64,000 nucleotides of DNA from Echinometra lucunter (lineage: Eukaryota > Echinodermata > Echinoidea > Camarodonta > Echinometridae): contig CM057157.1 of the NCBI GenBank assembly GCA_029962745.1, positions 801,491 to 865,490 on the forward strand, read 5' to 3'. This document shows, piece by piece, positions 22,001-31,047 of this stretch (within the stretch, counting starts at the first letter, position 1; every line of letters begins with the position of its first letter). The notes beneath the pieces are model-generated. The model ran no database searches. It was given only the letters and a program-made list of their open reading frames with translations, and was not told the DNA's origin. Position numbers and translations under genes: made by a program.

Positions 22001-22658
22001 TTTTTTAGTTCCGTTTAATCGCAACTTTTTATGCAAGAGGGCCCTGTGTACTAATATTATGCATACTTGTTGAATAAAATTTTCCCTCTGCAGCTGAGAA
22101 GCTTGCCCTAGGTTTGCCTGATGTAGCAATAGCTAATCTATTCCTTCTATTCAGATGCAAAATAGGTGAACTGAATAGTCAGTAACCAAAGGTTCTGGAG
22201 AAAAACAAGCATACATTTGATTACATTAGTAAACCGGTCTATTGCATGGCACTATCTCACATTTATATGTAATTTCTCTGAAACAGATGTAAATATATAT
22301 TCAGTTATGGGCATATCCAGTGAATTGAGTATTTGATATTGGTTTATGAACAGCTGCTGCTCCTTCGTCAGGAGTAGTGAAAGAAAAGACAATTGAATAG
22401 CATGTTAAGTTGTGAATTGAATCGTGCATTGATCATAAAGCTTATAAGCTCTAACAAATGTACCATTTTCCACGTCAACTATTTTGCAATACTTTCCAGT
22501 AAGTCATGGCATACTGAATGCTTTTGTTTAATGTATAATGTTAAATGATTGCCCAATTCAATATTGTCTCTTTTCATCAGGTTTGCCTTCATCTAGTTCC
22601 CAAGGATGAAGATAAGGAATGGATAATCAACTGCCAAGAAACTTTACTCACATCATGA
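6965..22658 (+). CDS. EFCAB7: EFCAB7, EF-hand calcium-binding domain protein 7 (11 exons, 5' incomplete)
   Basis: Exons: 6965-7051, 7731-7848, 8628-8879, 9835-9941, 10628-10785, 18262-18439, 18558-18730, 19001-19119, 19822-20031, 20389-20496, 22581-22658. All introns are GT..AG and phases agree at every join except 18439/18558. The product (about 528 residues here) has an EF-hand with loop DADGDKKLNYKE, a Lys/Arg-rich linker, a calpain domain III-like beta-rich module (LWLTVKPINVG ... NVFIVK ... LPAGSYRLIPMTTGC), a further EF-hand (DLDSNGTLSRNE) and a C-terminal domain ending LTS-stop. Human EFCAB7 is 629 residues with the same plan: paired N-terminal EF-hands, a third near residue 400. About 100-130 N-terminal residues, including the first EF-hand, are missing. 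Known role: with IQCE it anchors EVC-EVC2 at the base of primary cilia and promotes Hedgehog signalling. Identification is from architecture and remembered family features, not a search. Confidence 0.8.
7731..7848 (+). CDS. EFCAB7: EFCAB7 exon: end of EF-hand and basic linker
   Basis: The exon follows TTCCAAACAG and ends at AGAGAA|GTAAGT, leaving one base. It continues the EF-hand exit helix with FCRMVMSTTSRC and then a strongly basic stretch (LKRLERKERKQKRALK) that leads into the middle domain. Confidence 0.8.
8628..8879 (+). CDS. EFCAB7: EFCAB7 exon: start of calpain-III-like module
   Basis: The acceptor AATAAAG keeps phase with the previous exon (AAT codon across the join). The exon encodes a Ser/Lys linker, then SLPPISKQQL, SDWYHTHTKGCFHLDD and KTKLWLTVKPINVGVVKG, and ends one base into a Gly/Ala codon at GTCAAAG|GTAATG. 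The length is 252 bp. Confidence 0.8.
9835..9941 (+). CDS. EFCAB7: EFCAB7 exon: calpain-III-like module, middle
   Basis: The exon follows a long T-run and ACAAG and ends GAA|GTAAGT. The phase matches the exon upstream (G+CC). It encodes TRDPQTDINVFIVKQNDHG and LLGDVVSFTNVKNKE, the beta-strand-rich part of the module. Confidence 0.85.
10628..10785 (+). CDS. EFCAB7: EFCAB7 exon: calpain-III-like module, end
   Basis: The acceptor is TTCCATCAG and the donor TTTAA|GTAAGT, leaving two bases. The exon encodes KYCVQCELPAGSYRLIPMTT, GCHFKSRTRSVKEK and a charged tail. The AA left at the end pairs with G at 18262 to give Lys, so the 7.5-kb transposon-filled intron still joins in frame. Confidence 0.85.
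11242..11947. mobile_element. Pogo-like nonautonomous DNA transposon, 706 bp, TA target site
   Basis: Ends are CAGGGGAAACTCGGTATAAC and the inverted GATATAACGAG/GGGATTTCCCTG, flanked by TA on both sides (11240-11241 and 11948-11949). Several subterminal copies of CTATAACGAG/CTCGTTATAG occur near both ends. There is no transposase frame. A nearly identical 704-bp copy in the opposite orientation lies at 46518-47221. CAG termini with TA duplications and CTCGTTATA-type ends are typical of pogo/Tigger relatives within Tc1/mariner. Confidence 0.85.
12876..13012. mobile_element. Hairpin MITE
   Basis: The ends CAGGGCTGCGTTTCACGAAA and the exact inverse at 12993-13012 form a stem that extends about 50 bp with small mismatches (CGTCATAAGTCTAA ... 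TTAGACTTATGACG). It sits inside a G-run repeat that resumes at 13013 with GTTCCTGTTATCGAGGGG, so it inserted after that repeat. Confidence 0.75.
13014..13470. repeat. G/C-run repeat copy
   Basis: The copy carries G18 near 13028, C10 near 13278, a pyrimidine tract TTTCTCCCTTTTC-type (13285-13385) and the end TGTTACACCACTGAT. The same blocks, in the same order, occur in the 16055-17695 cluster. Confidence 0.6.
13708..13804. mobile_element. Short hairpin MITE
   Basis: AATATTCAGCCAGGGTTTA at the left is matched by the inverse TAAACCCTGGCTGAATATT at the right around a roughly 60-bp middle. No coding content. Confidence 0.6.
15235..15575. mobile_element. MITE with CTGCTTTCAC termini and GGTCGCAGCGACC subrepeats
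   Basis: The left end CTGCTTTCACTCCAAGGTAC matches the inverse right end GTACCTTGATGTGAAAGCAG, each next to TA. The interior holds many copies of CAGCGACCGAT/ATCGGTCGCTG in both orientations plus repeated GTGAAAGCA, giving very strong internal folding. Superfamily not assigned; the TA could be the target duplication. Confidence 0.7.
16055..17695. repeat. Cluster of G/C-run repeats
   Basis: At least three partial copies lie head to tail: 16055-16270 (GTAACAGGTACCTGTTATC, then G12), 16620-16960 (GCGCGAAGCGCGGAAGCTCC, then about G30) and 17040-17695 (the same block, then G24, then a copy of the 505-1253 repeat in reverse with a CTTTCCTTTCTTCTT tract). The end CTGTTACGCCACTG recurs as GTTACACCACTG at the 13014 copy. 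Extremely long G runs and strand-asymmetric pyrimidine tracts are the hallmark. Open frames here, such as minus-strand 17600-17139, echo the one at 811-1182 but lack gene context. Confidence 0.65.
16269..16520. repeat. About 83-bp tandem repeat carrying GAGCGAGCGAAGCGAGC
   Basis: Three diverged copies start near 16272, 16357 and 16438. Each begins with GAGCGAAGCGAGCGAGCC and continues AAAAATAACCACTTT ... TCGCATTTTCG ... TTCTAA. The GCGAGCGAAGCGAGC motif also occurs singly at 42039, 57380, 57780, 57975 and 58430. Confidence 0.7.
18016..18247 (+). mobile_element. tRNA-derived SINE, full length
   Basis: The head is tRNA-like: A-box region TGGCTCAGTTGATAGAGC, anticodon-loop-like CTCATGA and B-box GGGTTCGATCCCC (18067-18079). 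A unique body with a short inverted motif (GATCAGCTTATAGCTGA) and a TTA-repeat tail (18238-18250) follow. This is the standard layout of a Pol III SINE. The tail ends about 14 bp before the next EFCAB7 exon, so SINE sequence may supply the branch point and tract for the acceptor. Confidence 0.85.
18262..18439 (+). CDS. EFCAB7: EFCAB7 exon after the transposon-filled intron, one-base frame problem
   Basis: The exon begins at ATCATAAG|GACC, which joins in phase with 10785. It encodes TVLKDGELMEKYYKPKLIIE, YQDIENEYRTTPFT and RKEYKVYHEAFYQHGNLQR. The only GT donor is at 18440, after a GGG run. This leaves phase 0, whereas the next exon needs two left-over bases. If one G of 18438-18440 were absent, the join CAA-AG|G would be in frame. 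Confidence 0.8.
18558..18730 (+). CDS. EFCAB7: EFCAB7 exon: third EF-hand
   Basis: The acceptor is TTATCTCTACAG and the donor AAAAG|GTTAGA. The exon encodes NALNCIYEMVDLDSNGTLSR, then NEFNMFQLRTGGES and DDDAWEVVEENFELKNGELT. The loop DLDSNGTLSRNE has Asp 1, Asp 3, Asn 5 and Glu 12. This corresponds to the third EF-hand near residue 400 of human EFCAB7. Confidence 0.85.
19001..19119 (+). CDS. EFCAB7: EFCAB7 exon whose 3' end is tandemly repeated downstream
   Basis: The acceptor is TTTATTTCAG and the donor GATGAG|GTAAGT. The exon encodes GFLDLNEMEANDGFSEGG, then EVDDLWVTLSSMGFADDLLL and DE. The last 72 bp plus the donor are the first unit of the 96-bp array at 19048-19611. Confidence 0.85.
19048..19611 (+). 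repeat. Six-copy 96-bp array of an EFCAB7 exon end with its splice donor
   Basis: Donor sites GAGGTAAGT recur with GT at 19120, 19216, 19312, 19408, 19504 and 19600, exactly 96 bp apart. Copies differ by only a few bases (for example TCTGTGGGC in the second, GTAAGTGCGG in the fourth). 96 is a multiple of three, yet each spacer contains an in-frame TGA four codons past the donor, so only splicing from the first donor keeps the protein intact. Confidence 0.95.
19822..20031 (+). CDS. EFCAB7: EFCAB7 exon: C-terminal domain
   Basis: The exon follows CTGGACTGAAG and ends ACA|GTAAGA; 210 bp, phase 0 at both ends. It encodes ACPFLVDIYTEHSPAVIRAQ, QKIICQSVINAAGFTKVKT and YMGDGRVTFIMENT. A run of beta-strand-like segments suggests a folded C-terminal module. 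Confidence 0.85.
20389..20496 (+). CDS. EFCAB7: EFCAB7 exon: C-terminal domain, continued
   Basis: The acceptor is TTTTTACCAG and the donor TCCACG|GTAAGA; 108 bp, phase 0. It encodes GSKRCSLKLDCSKSENCLIN and HDDMIHSVQCGAGAST. Its 3' two-thirds, with the donor, is duplicated just downstream. Confidence 0.85.
20424..20614 (+). repeat. Two-copy 95-bp duplication of an EFCAB7 exon end and donor
   Basis: The block from TAAGAGTGAGAACTG through the donor and 22 bp of intron recurs once, starting at 20519. In the second copy the donor CACGGTAAGA has become CATGATAAGA, losing its GT, and CAGTGTACAG has become CAGTATACAG. The copy is otherwise nearly identical. Confidence 0.9.
21725..21899. mobile_element. 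Long-stem hairpin MITE
   Basis: CAGGGGGGTGTTTCATAAAG at the left matches its inverse at 21880-21899, and the stem continues through CTGTTCGTAAGTTACGAACG and CGCACGACTGG for about 60 bp. The short open frame across it (from 21664) is a by-product. Confidence 0.8.
21899..22044. mobile_element. Second hairpin MITE abutting the first
   Basis: GGGCCCTCTGGCATAAAAAG is matched by the inverse CTTTTTATGC...GAGGGCCC at the right. Inner arms ATTAAACGCAACT and AGTTGCGTTTAAT give a second stem. It shares its border with the MITE at 21725-21899. Confidence 0.75.
22581..22658 (+). CDS. EFCAB7: EFCAB7 terminal exon and stop
   Basis: The acceptor is CTTTTCATCAG. The exon encodes VCLHLVPKDEDKEWIINCQE then TLLTS and TGA. 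Phase 0 matches the exon at 20389-20496. The intron before it (20497-22580) holds the duplicated exon end and two hairpin MITEs. Confidence 0.85.
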   Translation, partial: VCLHLVPKDEDKEWIINCQETLLTS

Positions 22659-22726
22659 CATCATGAGCCAATTTATCAAATATCATTCTCATAGATATTC
22701 ATGTACCTGAATACAAGTCTTCTTCT

Positions 22727-22871
22727 CCTGGGGAGCATTTCCTTAAGAGTTTTGTCGGTGATTTTCACCGACTAATTTGCTGTCAGCCAATCAGATGCGA
22801 GGATTTTCAGTAGCTTGTAACATTTATCGGTTATTTTCACAGACAAAACTCTTCATGAAACCTTCCCCTGG
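22727..22871. mobile_element. Hairpin MITE in the EFCAB7 3' flank
   Basis: The left side CCTGGGGAGCATTTCCTTAA plus GAGTTTTGTCGGTGA pairs with TCACAGACAAAACTC and CTTCCCCTGG at the right. It begins about 70 bp after the EFCAB7 stop and so probably lies in the 3'UTR. Confidence 0.7.
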
Positions 22872-23743
22872 TTATCTCATGCTTTCTTTCTCACTGGATA
22901 TGTTTCTTATCTCCTCCATGGCTTATATCATGAGGTAGTCCTGAAAGATTAATACTGTACCTGGCAAGAGCTTTCCAGTGACTGTGACCAATATAAAATA
23001 TTCTGCTACAAATGTGTATAAGTAAAGTATGCTTGCTGTCATAACATTCAACTGCATTCAGTAAAGTGCTTACCCAGTAAACACAACATGGTGTGTCCGC
23101 CCATGCCAATTAAGATAATTGCTGAATAAGAAAATTAAAAAGAGAAAATCTTGTGTATGTCCTTGGTCAAAACTGATGAATTTTCGAAATTATTCACAGT
23201 CTACTTGTTTCAGGCTATGATAAAAAAGTAACAAAAGATCCACAGCAATGAATGAAAAAGGACCAAGGTTATTAACCTGGAAAAGAAGGAATGAGAACTC
23301 CAAACACCCTAATTTCTATTATTTTTTCTTTGATTCAGCTCATACAGCTAATGAGGAATTGATTTTCTTACTTCTACGTATTGTATGTTGATATGTTCCG
23401 TTGATGGAGTTACATTCATGCCATCGCAGTAGGTGAAATTTACCAAGGATAGCATCAAGCCAAGAAGAAGGAATGTTGAATTTCTTTTGAAACAACAGAT
23501 AAAGGCCTTGTAATCACATTCTTTGGTGATAATATTTTGCTCTCTGAAATAAATGATTTCCTCCTTCTGTCTTGATTGCATTCACCTGTTGTCTCCATGT
23601 ATTCATTTCAATTAATTCAATCTACCATCATCTGATAAAACAGTGATAACTATTCTCTTTTTGTAATCTAGAAGTAGGCAAAGTCTGATGTATTTAAACA
23701 TGATGAAAAAGAAATGGCAGTCTTGTTCAGACAAGTAAATTCA

Positions 23744-23957
23744 CAGTGGGGCACTTCCATAAAATGATCAACCTTTTCGTACATCCGACCCCCATTTTTC
23801 TCCATGTTTATTTCACTTTGCTTTGTGAACTACTCAAGCCATGATAATTTGAGAGCGTTACATTTTTTCATATGAGCTACAAAGCTGAGACGAATCATTT
23901 CAGGAAAGTTCCACATATAGGGGGTCGGACGTACATATTTTATGGAGTTACCCAGTG
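23744..23957. mobile_element. Hairpin MITE
   Basis: CACAGTGGGGCACTTCCATA with TTCGTACATCCGACCCCC pairs with GGGGGTCGGACGTACA and TATGGAGTTACCCAGTGT. Arms are about 55 bp with mismatches. The minus-strand open frame here is incidental. Confidence 0.7.
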
Positions 23958-24993
23958 TCAAATAATAACAATAATATTCTGCATTTATGTAGCGCTTAAT
24001 ACATGTACATCTTTCTGAGACATGTCTAAGCATGTATGTGTAAACATTTTTGCAAGTTACTCTCAGCACTGTGTTCATATTTTAAACTTTTGTTCTTTGT
24101 GTTCCTTGTAAGTATTCTGAATGGTACAGAAACAAATTGGAATCTTAATAGAAATCTATACTGCTGTCTGTCTAATGACAAAAGGAAACAACTCTGATTT
24201 TTTTTTCAAATTGACTTTTTCTTGATTTGGGGTGTTTTATTTCATATGCTCTACATGATAATAAAGAAATTAAGGTTACATGACACCAATTTCCAAGATA
24301 AAGACATATCAAATGGAAATCAACTCTATAGATTTCCACATAAAACAGTGACTTGTTTTATTCATTTACTAGGAAAACCATTCTTCAGTTCAGTTCAGTT
24401 CAGTTTATTTTCATATTTCACATAAGTGATGATACATGCATGCAAATAAGAAATAATACTTAAATATACATATGAATAACATCATAAATAAGACGATTCA
24501 TAATACAAAGTGGGAAATTGGAACATACAAACACGTAGACCTTAACATGTTCACCATAAGCTTAAGAAAAATTAATTTAAAAAGTGAAATATGAGGGAAT
24601 CTGATAAAAAGCTGAGCTTGTAATTAAAGATTCTACAGAGTTGCTTCCTTTTGTGATTGGATGGCAGTATATTAAATCTGAAAACCCAGCTGAATGTTCA
24701 CTGTAGGCATGTACAATAGCAAAACACATACATGTGATTTGAATGAATTGTAAAGTTATTTATGATTATCTTTGAGTGGTGTGTATGAGCTCATTTCATT
24801 ATTTCAAATAATTAACATGCTATTTATGAAAACTGTTGTTAAGTCAAATATACAGTAGTGTTTATGACAGGTGATCCCTCAAGAAATCTTAAGTTTTGTA
24901 AAGAAGGATTTTGGATTGAATTAATGAGGGAATGTGGATAAAATTTTGCTCTTAGTTTGACTTAAACTGCGTGGTGTGTATTTTGCTTAATAC

Positions 24994-24999
24994 AATAAA
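24994..24999 (+). terminator. Candidate polyadenylation signal AATAAA
   Basis: AATAAA is followed by a GT-rich stretch (TTATGTGTTTGTATTGTTTC) as expected downstream of a cleavage site. It would give EFCAB7 a 2.3-kb 3'UTR. Other AATAAA sequences occur in the region, so the choice is uncertain. Confidence 0.25.
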
Positions 25000-25360
25000 A
25001 TTATGTGTTTGTATTGTTTCTGTGTTACTTTATGATAGAGGTATTAGCCTAGACTTCTTGTATATTTTTTGTTGATGGATTTGATTTGATTTGTGAATAC
25101 TCCTTCCTATTTCTTCTTATTCTTCATTCAATTTTTCTCCTTTTCTTTTTCATCTTCTCACCTTTTCTTAATTCCTTCTCCATGTCCTCTGTTTGTGCAA
25201 CAAGCTTTATGCTGAATGTGAGAATGTTGCATGTTTTAAAATATTATCCAAATGAAAATAGAAGGGCAGTTAGATTTGCTGATATATGGGCAGTTCCTGC
25301 TGTTTGTTTCCAGGAAAATATATAACAAACTCCTCCGAACCTAGGAAATTACCTCTTTAT

Positions 25361-25482
25361 ATTGAAACCTGGTTATATCAGGGCTAAGAAAATAACAAAA
25401 AGCAAAGAAGTGGAACTGGCAAAATTACCTTGTTATAACAAGAGTTTGTTATAACTGTTCTTTATAACAAGGTTCCATGTAC
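25361..25482. repeat. Solo degenerate pogo-type hairpin
   Basis: GAAACCTGGTTATATCAGGG at the left and the inverse of GGAACCTTGTTATAA at the right, with inner GTTATAACAAGA-type motifs, resemble the CTCGTTATA ends of the 706-bp element but are much diverged. Confidence 0.35.
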
Positions 25483-25553
25483 TCGATCTGTTATTCAAAA
25501 CAGTCTTCTCTATCTCATTTTTGTCCAGTCTTTGGCTGCCATAAGTACTAGTA

Positions 25554-25733
25554 ATATCATTACTGCTATAGCTATTATACTAACAATACTAGCTATAGCA
25601 GTAATGATATAGCTAGTATTGTTAGTATAATTTGATGAAAATACAAACATCAAATTATACTAACAATACTAGCTATATCATTACTGCTATAGCTAGTATT
25701 GTTAGTATAATTTGATGTTTGTATTTTCATCAT
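25554..25733. repeat. Chain of overlapping near-perfect palindromes
   Basis: Three hairpins share arms. First: ATATCATTACTGCTATAGCT at 25554 with its inverse ending at 25610. Second: AGCTAGTATTGTTAGTATAA...TTTGATG (25611-25636) with its inverse at 25649-25675. Third: GATGAAAATACAAACATCAA at 25634 with its inverse ending near 25731, a roughly 98-bp palindrome with arms of about 44 nt and a 10-nt centre. No coding content. Confidence 0.9.
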
Positions 25734-26957
25734 CATCTGAGAAAAGGCATCAAGGGCATGAAGGTACCTATTTTATATGTGATTTTTCTTTTATTCTATC
25801 CTGTGTGATTGCATTCCATGTATTGCCACCGATTTATTAAAAAACTTTTGTTAAAATTTGTAATTGCTTTTTCATACCAGTCTCCTTTTAAGAGTCAGGA
25901 TGACATAATGCTGTGTTAGATTTTGGCACTAAGCTGATGGTAGGATTTAATTAAGAAAAAAGACTTGAGGCAGAAAAAAATAAATGAATCAGGACATTTA
26001 GATGTGTTCTCTCTCATCTGTTATTTGGATGATATTCTGTTTTCTTCTTTTTCTTGAAAACTAGAATCTCACTGGTAATTTTGAAAGCACAACAGTTGTC
26101 CTTATTTTACAGATTGCATTGTTATCAAAGAATTATCATCACAAAAACTTCAATGATTAAGATTTTACATACTTACATAACTGTTGCCAAATATATTTTA
26201 AATCTTATCTTGACTTCTCTACTTCAATTATTGTATACCAAGTCATTCATAGAGAAAACTTTAAAACTTTGCATGAGTTAGGTTGGAAGACTGAAATCAT
26301 TGTTCGTATGAGAATAATAAATTATGAACTTTGTATCTATTATGATTACATGTGTGGTTTAATTTATTATCTGATACACATCTACACATATTAAATACAT
26401 GTATGCAAGAAAACTTTTAGAGCTTACATTTTTCAAATCACTTTTTTTTTTCAAAATCACCCTTTTTGTGCAATTCTACAAGAATGTTTAACTTGAATCT
26501 TGAATTATGAAACTTTATCATTGTTTTCGAGATACTGAAGGCGGAGGGAGAGAGAATTTAAGAAAATAAAGGAAAATGAGAAAAGAGGTGGTGGAAAATA
26601 GGGAGAGAGCTTAGGAGAAAAAGGGTAATCAGTGCTAATGGCACTTAAAGAATATCATTCTTCATGTGTATTTGTTTACTTAATTTACAAGAATTATGAC
26701 AGAAAAATTTCAAACAGGAACATGATTAATGATACTACAAAATCTCCGAAAACAAAATGAGAAAAACCTGTATTTACAATAAATGCCTTGGGATTGCCAA
26801 CAGAGTTAGGCATCTCTGTACAAGAAATGCCCTCGTTGGTTATCTCAAATGTACAAAGTAACAAATTAAACATAGGATGTGGTAGAAAAAATTGAAGAGG
26901 GAAATGATGAGTAAATGAATAAATCAAATGAATGAAAAGAAAAGACCCCCCCCCCCC

Positions 26958-26992
<35 letters not shown>

Positions 26993-28679
26993 AACTAAAT
27001 AATCGGATTGCTCAAAATGATAGAAATTAAGCAGAAAATGGAAATGGATCAAGAGAAAGATAAAGGGAAAAGAGTAGTCACATTGTTGGAGCTGAAAGTA
27101 CACAACATTGATTATAATGTTTCTCTACCCTTGTAAAAAAAAAAGAATTAGGTACTTTTTTACAATGTTAGATTTGCTTTTATGCATCTTTTAATCATAC
27201 CTTCATATTCTTCCAGTCATATATTCACCTGTATTCACCTGTAGTTACCTGTCTTATCGGGCTACTTGGAAGACTTAAAGTCTTTTAAGTACACATATAA
27301 TTCTATCAAGGATTAGTCCACATTTTGACAAAATATGTTAAAATTCAATAATGTTATTTCCGACCGGAAAAACGGGAATCTTGTGAATTTAGTTATCATT
27401 GCTCGCCTTCACTTGAAAATCCAGATACATTCGTTGCCTATAATTTTATGCATATACATGTATGCGTTTAGTTCTTTGTGTCCTGGCTTTTATATCGATT
27501 AGGCCTGTTACATAATAATAACTGTGGCCTACCTATTAACAGCTGCAGCGTGCATCCAGCCATTGATCAAGACAGCGTTAATACTCGGTTTCTTTTCATC
27601 TTTAATTCGTTTGGATACAAACTCAGACGTTTCATACCATGACAACATGAAGAAAAGAAGAAGAAGAGAAGAAAACAAACACAAAAAACCCCAACAAATG
27701 AGAAAACATAAAAGGAAAATAATGTATTCATTGCTACTGATCAGCAAACTTAAGAGAATAAACGAAATTTGATACGCCGGCTTCCAGAATAGACTAGATC
27801 TGATCCACAGCCCCCGCCCACATTGCTCCATATAACAATCAGCCACTTTGCATATGAACTAAATACGAGGACGAAGGCACATACCGGCGAAGTGAACACT
27901 TGCAAAAATCATCTTTACAAGAAAAAATAATACAACAAGGTACGTATTTGATTTCATTAATGGCTAAATGAATTTCACTGTATATTTACGTTATATATTT
28001 ATCTGCCAACGCTTTATTTAGAAAAAATGAGAAATACGAGAGCGAGAATGAGATTTTTAGTTATGCGCCGTTCTTAACACACACTGCAGTACAGAATACG
28101 AGCGGGGATACTCGCACTCCCACTTACCAGCATGTGTTTGCAAGCGGACACCACCTGTTCAAGACGCCATAGGAAGCCCGTTGGTGTGCGTGGCGCCGTC
28201 TGTTGTGCTGTAGTGTAATGCATGCATACATACACAAGCGATGCAAACCCTTGCAAGTTGTGTATGCCAAATGTATGTATTTCACCCTGAATGCCACTGT
28301 AACTGATGGTCTGCTTTATGTGATATCAGACATGTCAAATATATTGTTGTGAGTATGGGCCTTGTCAGAAAAGAAGCAAAATACAAAGTGAAGCTGTAAA
28401 AATTATTGACAAATTATTGCAGTGACAGAATTGTAAGGGAGTCATTAAGGATTATCAAATCTGAACTGAATTAGAGTCACTATTGAAGGGAAGGTTAAGA
28501 AAAATACAGAAAAAGATGACAAGAAATATATATTACACAGAGAAAGAGAAAGGAGAGAGAGAGAGAGAGAGAAGACAGTTACGAATGGGTACAGGATAAA
28601 GGAGAGTAAATGATAGCGAAGATACTTGGACTGAAAAGACCAAGAAGTCAATAAAAAGGAAAGAGAAAGGGAGAGAGCG

Positions 28680-29695
28680 AGAGAGAGAGAAGAAGAAGAA
28701 GAAGAAGGAGACACAGAATGAAGGAGAGTAAATGATAGATGTGGAGATACTGGGAGAAAAGACCAACAAGATAACCAAGAGGAAGAGAGAGAGAGAGAAA
28801 GGGGAGAGAGGGAAGAAGAAGAAGAAGGGGAGCCAGGATGAAGGAGAGTAAATGATAGATGTGGAGATACTGGGAGAAAAGACCAACAAGATAACCAAGA
28901 GGAAGAGAGAGAGAGAGAAAGGGGAGAGAGGGAAGAAGAAGAAGAAGGGGAGCCAGGATGAAGGAGAGTAAATGATAGATGTGGAGATACTGGGAGAAAA
29001 GACCAACAAGATAACCAAGAGGAAGAGAGAGAGAGAGAAAGGGGAGAGAGGGAAGAAGAAGAAGAAGGGGACCCAGGATGAAGGAGTGTAAATGATAGAT
29101 GTGGAGATACTGGGAGAAAAGACCAACAAGATAACCAAGAGGAAGAGAGAGAGAAAGGGGAGAGAGGGAAGAAGAAGAAGGGGAGCCAGGATGAAGGAGT
29201 GTAAATGATAGATGTGGAGATACTGGGAGAAAAGACCAACAAGATAACCAAGAGGAAGAGAGAGAGAGAGAAAGGGGAGAGAGGGAAGAAGAAGAAGAAG
29301 GGGAGCCAGGATGAAGGAGAGTAAATGATAGATGTGGAGATACTGGGAGAAAAGACCAACAAGATAACCAAGAGGAAGAGAGAGAGAGAGAAAGGGGAGA
29401 GAGGGAAGAAGAAGAAGAAGGGGAGCCAGGATGAAGGAGAGTAAATGATAGATGTGGAGATACTGGGAGAAAAGACCAACAAGATAACCAAGAGGAAGAG
29501 AGAGAGAGAGAAAGGGGAGAGAGGGAAGAAGAAGAAGAAGGGGACCCAGGATGAAGGAGTGTAAATGATAGATGTGGAGATACTGGGAGAAAAGACCAAC
29601 AAGATAACCAAGAGGAAGAGAGAGAGAAAGGGGAGAGAGGGAAGAAGAAGAAGGGGACCCAGGATGAAGGAGTGTAAATGATAGATGTGGAGATA
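28680..29695. repeat. Purine-rich minisatellite, 113-120-bp unit, about 8 copies
   Basis: The unit contains AAATGATAGATGTGGAGATA, GACCAACAAGATAACCAAGA and a GAGAGAGAAAGGGGAGAGAG plus (AAG)n segment. Full units repeat every 120 bp, shortened to about 113 where GA and AAG runs contract. The plus strand is almost all purine over long stretches. Minus-strand open frames of about 400 codons in three frames arise from this composition and are not genes. Confidence 0.95.
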
Positions 29696-29846
29696 TTTGG
29701 ACTGAAAAGACCAACAAGACAAAGAGGAAGAGAAAGATGCAAGGAGACAGAAAGAGATACAGAGAGACAGAGAGTATGTTCAGATGGAATGAGAGACAAA
29801 AGGCAATTCCACATGGGAAGCACAATCAGATATTTTCAGATATATA

Positions 29847-30215
29847 GTAAAAACAATCACTTTGATAGTCCTGAATAGCCAAACTTTTGAATACAAAGAA
29901 GTTAGAAAGCAAAAAGAAATTCCGCCATCTTAGTCAGTATTGTTATAATGCATATTTGATTTTACAATACATATTTGTTATTTGAAAGTAGCACCATTTT
30001 CTGGTAATTTCATTACCAAGGTATTTACATGTATACCACAATATCATGAATATAACTAGAAAATTGTTGAAATGAAAGATTTCAGGTGAAAGAATGGGCA
30101 TATTTTCAGAGTATTACGTGGTAAGAAGGAAGGCAGGGTACAAAATGAGTACACTAACTCTAGCAATGTGAGTAACGGAATTACACATTGTAATTCCGTT
30201 TTCGTGGAATTGCCC
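29847..30215. repeat. Diverged relative of the GGGCAATTC MITE
   Basis: AGTAAAAACAATCACTTTGA and the following 350 bp resemble 34043-34395, ending in GTAATTCCGTT...GGAATTGCCCC. The segment includes a perfect stem AACGGAATTACA/TGTAATTCCGTT at 30175-30201. The other duplicate carries the same element at 45261-45632. Confidence 0.5.
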
Positions 30216-31047
30216 CAAAGGAAATGAAACAAAATATGAAGAAACAGATATGAATGGAGATATACATATACAGGTAGTACAAGAGACATAAAGAGAGAAA
30301 GGGAAAAGGAAAGAGAGAGAGGGAGAGAGAGAAATAGACTGGATAGGGCGGTTAACAGTTTGGATATTTTTCTAAGATAATAACAATAGTAATAACAGCA
30401 CATTTATAATACGTCTAATACTATGTTTCTAGGCGCTGTGGTGCTGTTGTCCCTGCAGCCATTTAAGTGAAGCACTTGTCCAATACACCCACTGGAAAGC
30501 TGGGACAACAGCACCACAATTGCACTTATGCAAAATTTATATTGCAGAAAGGCAGTACAACTTAATTCAATTAAGCAATTAATATATACAGTATATATGT
30601 ATATATATATATATATGTATAATTTCATGTGATTCATGTTGAGGACCGAAGATTATTAAGTAAGCTACATGCGAGTTTATATAGGTAATTTTGAGCCACA
30701 GTTGAAGTGCGTCATCCTGAGCCAAGAGCATCAATTCTACCTTTGTATTATTCAGGTAGTCCAAGAAATATGGCACCTTTTCTTTTAAGTTGTGAAAAAT
30801 ATTAAATCACCTTAAGCAGTGATGAAACTGTTGATCAATAAAATCTGTTTTAGTATCACCTTAAAATGATAGTAACAGGATAGGAAAAATTAAAAGAAAA
30901 GCTGCAGCAATGAAAATACAAAAATGATTTCAGACCTTTCATCTTTCCTGGATCTTAATGCATTTGATAATTTTAGTTAAATCCGTTTGATTATTTTAGT
31001 TAAGTCCATGGATAGTTGTGGATGGGGTCTACAGAAAATTTGTATTA

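Larger units (their letters stand above)
22872..28680. other. Intergenic / 3' flank, no gene recognised
   Basis: Apart from the listed hairpins this stretch is AT-rich and has only short, unsupported frames. It includes a TTCAG pentamer run at 24384-24403 (a LINE-tail-like tract) and a C10 run followed by about A36 at 26947-26991. A segment around 27840-27945 ends in ACAACAAG|GTACGT, which could be a 5' non-coding exon of a plus-strand gene, but nothing else supports it. Confidence 0.5.

Noticed and set aside
28445..29825. Minus-strand open frames of 390-430 codons in three frames (Ser/Leu/Phe/Pro-rich)
   Set aside because: All three frames are open because the purine-rich minisatellite has almost no stop codons on the opposite strand. 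The residues simply read the 120-bp unit repeatedly.
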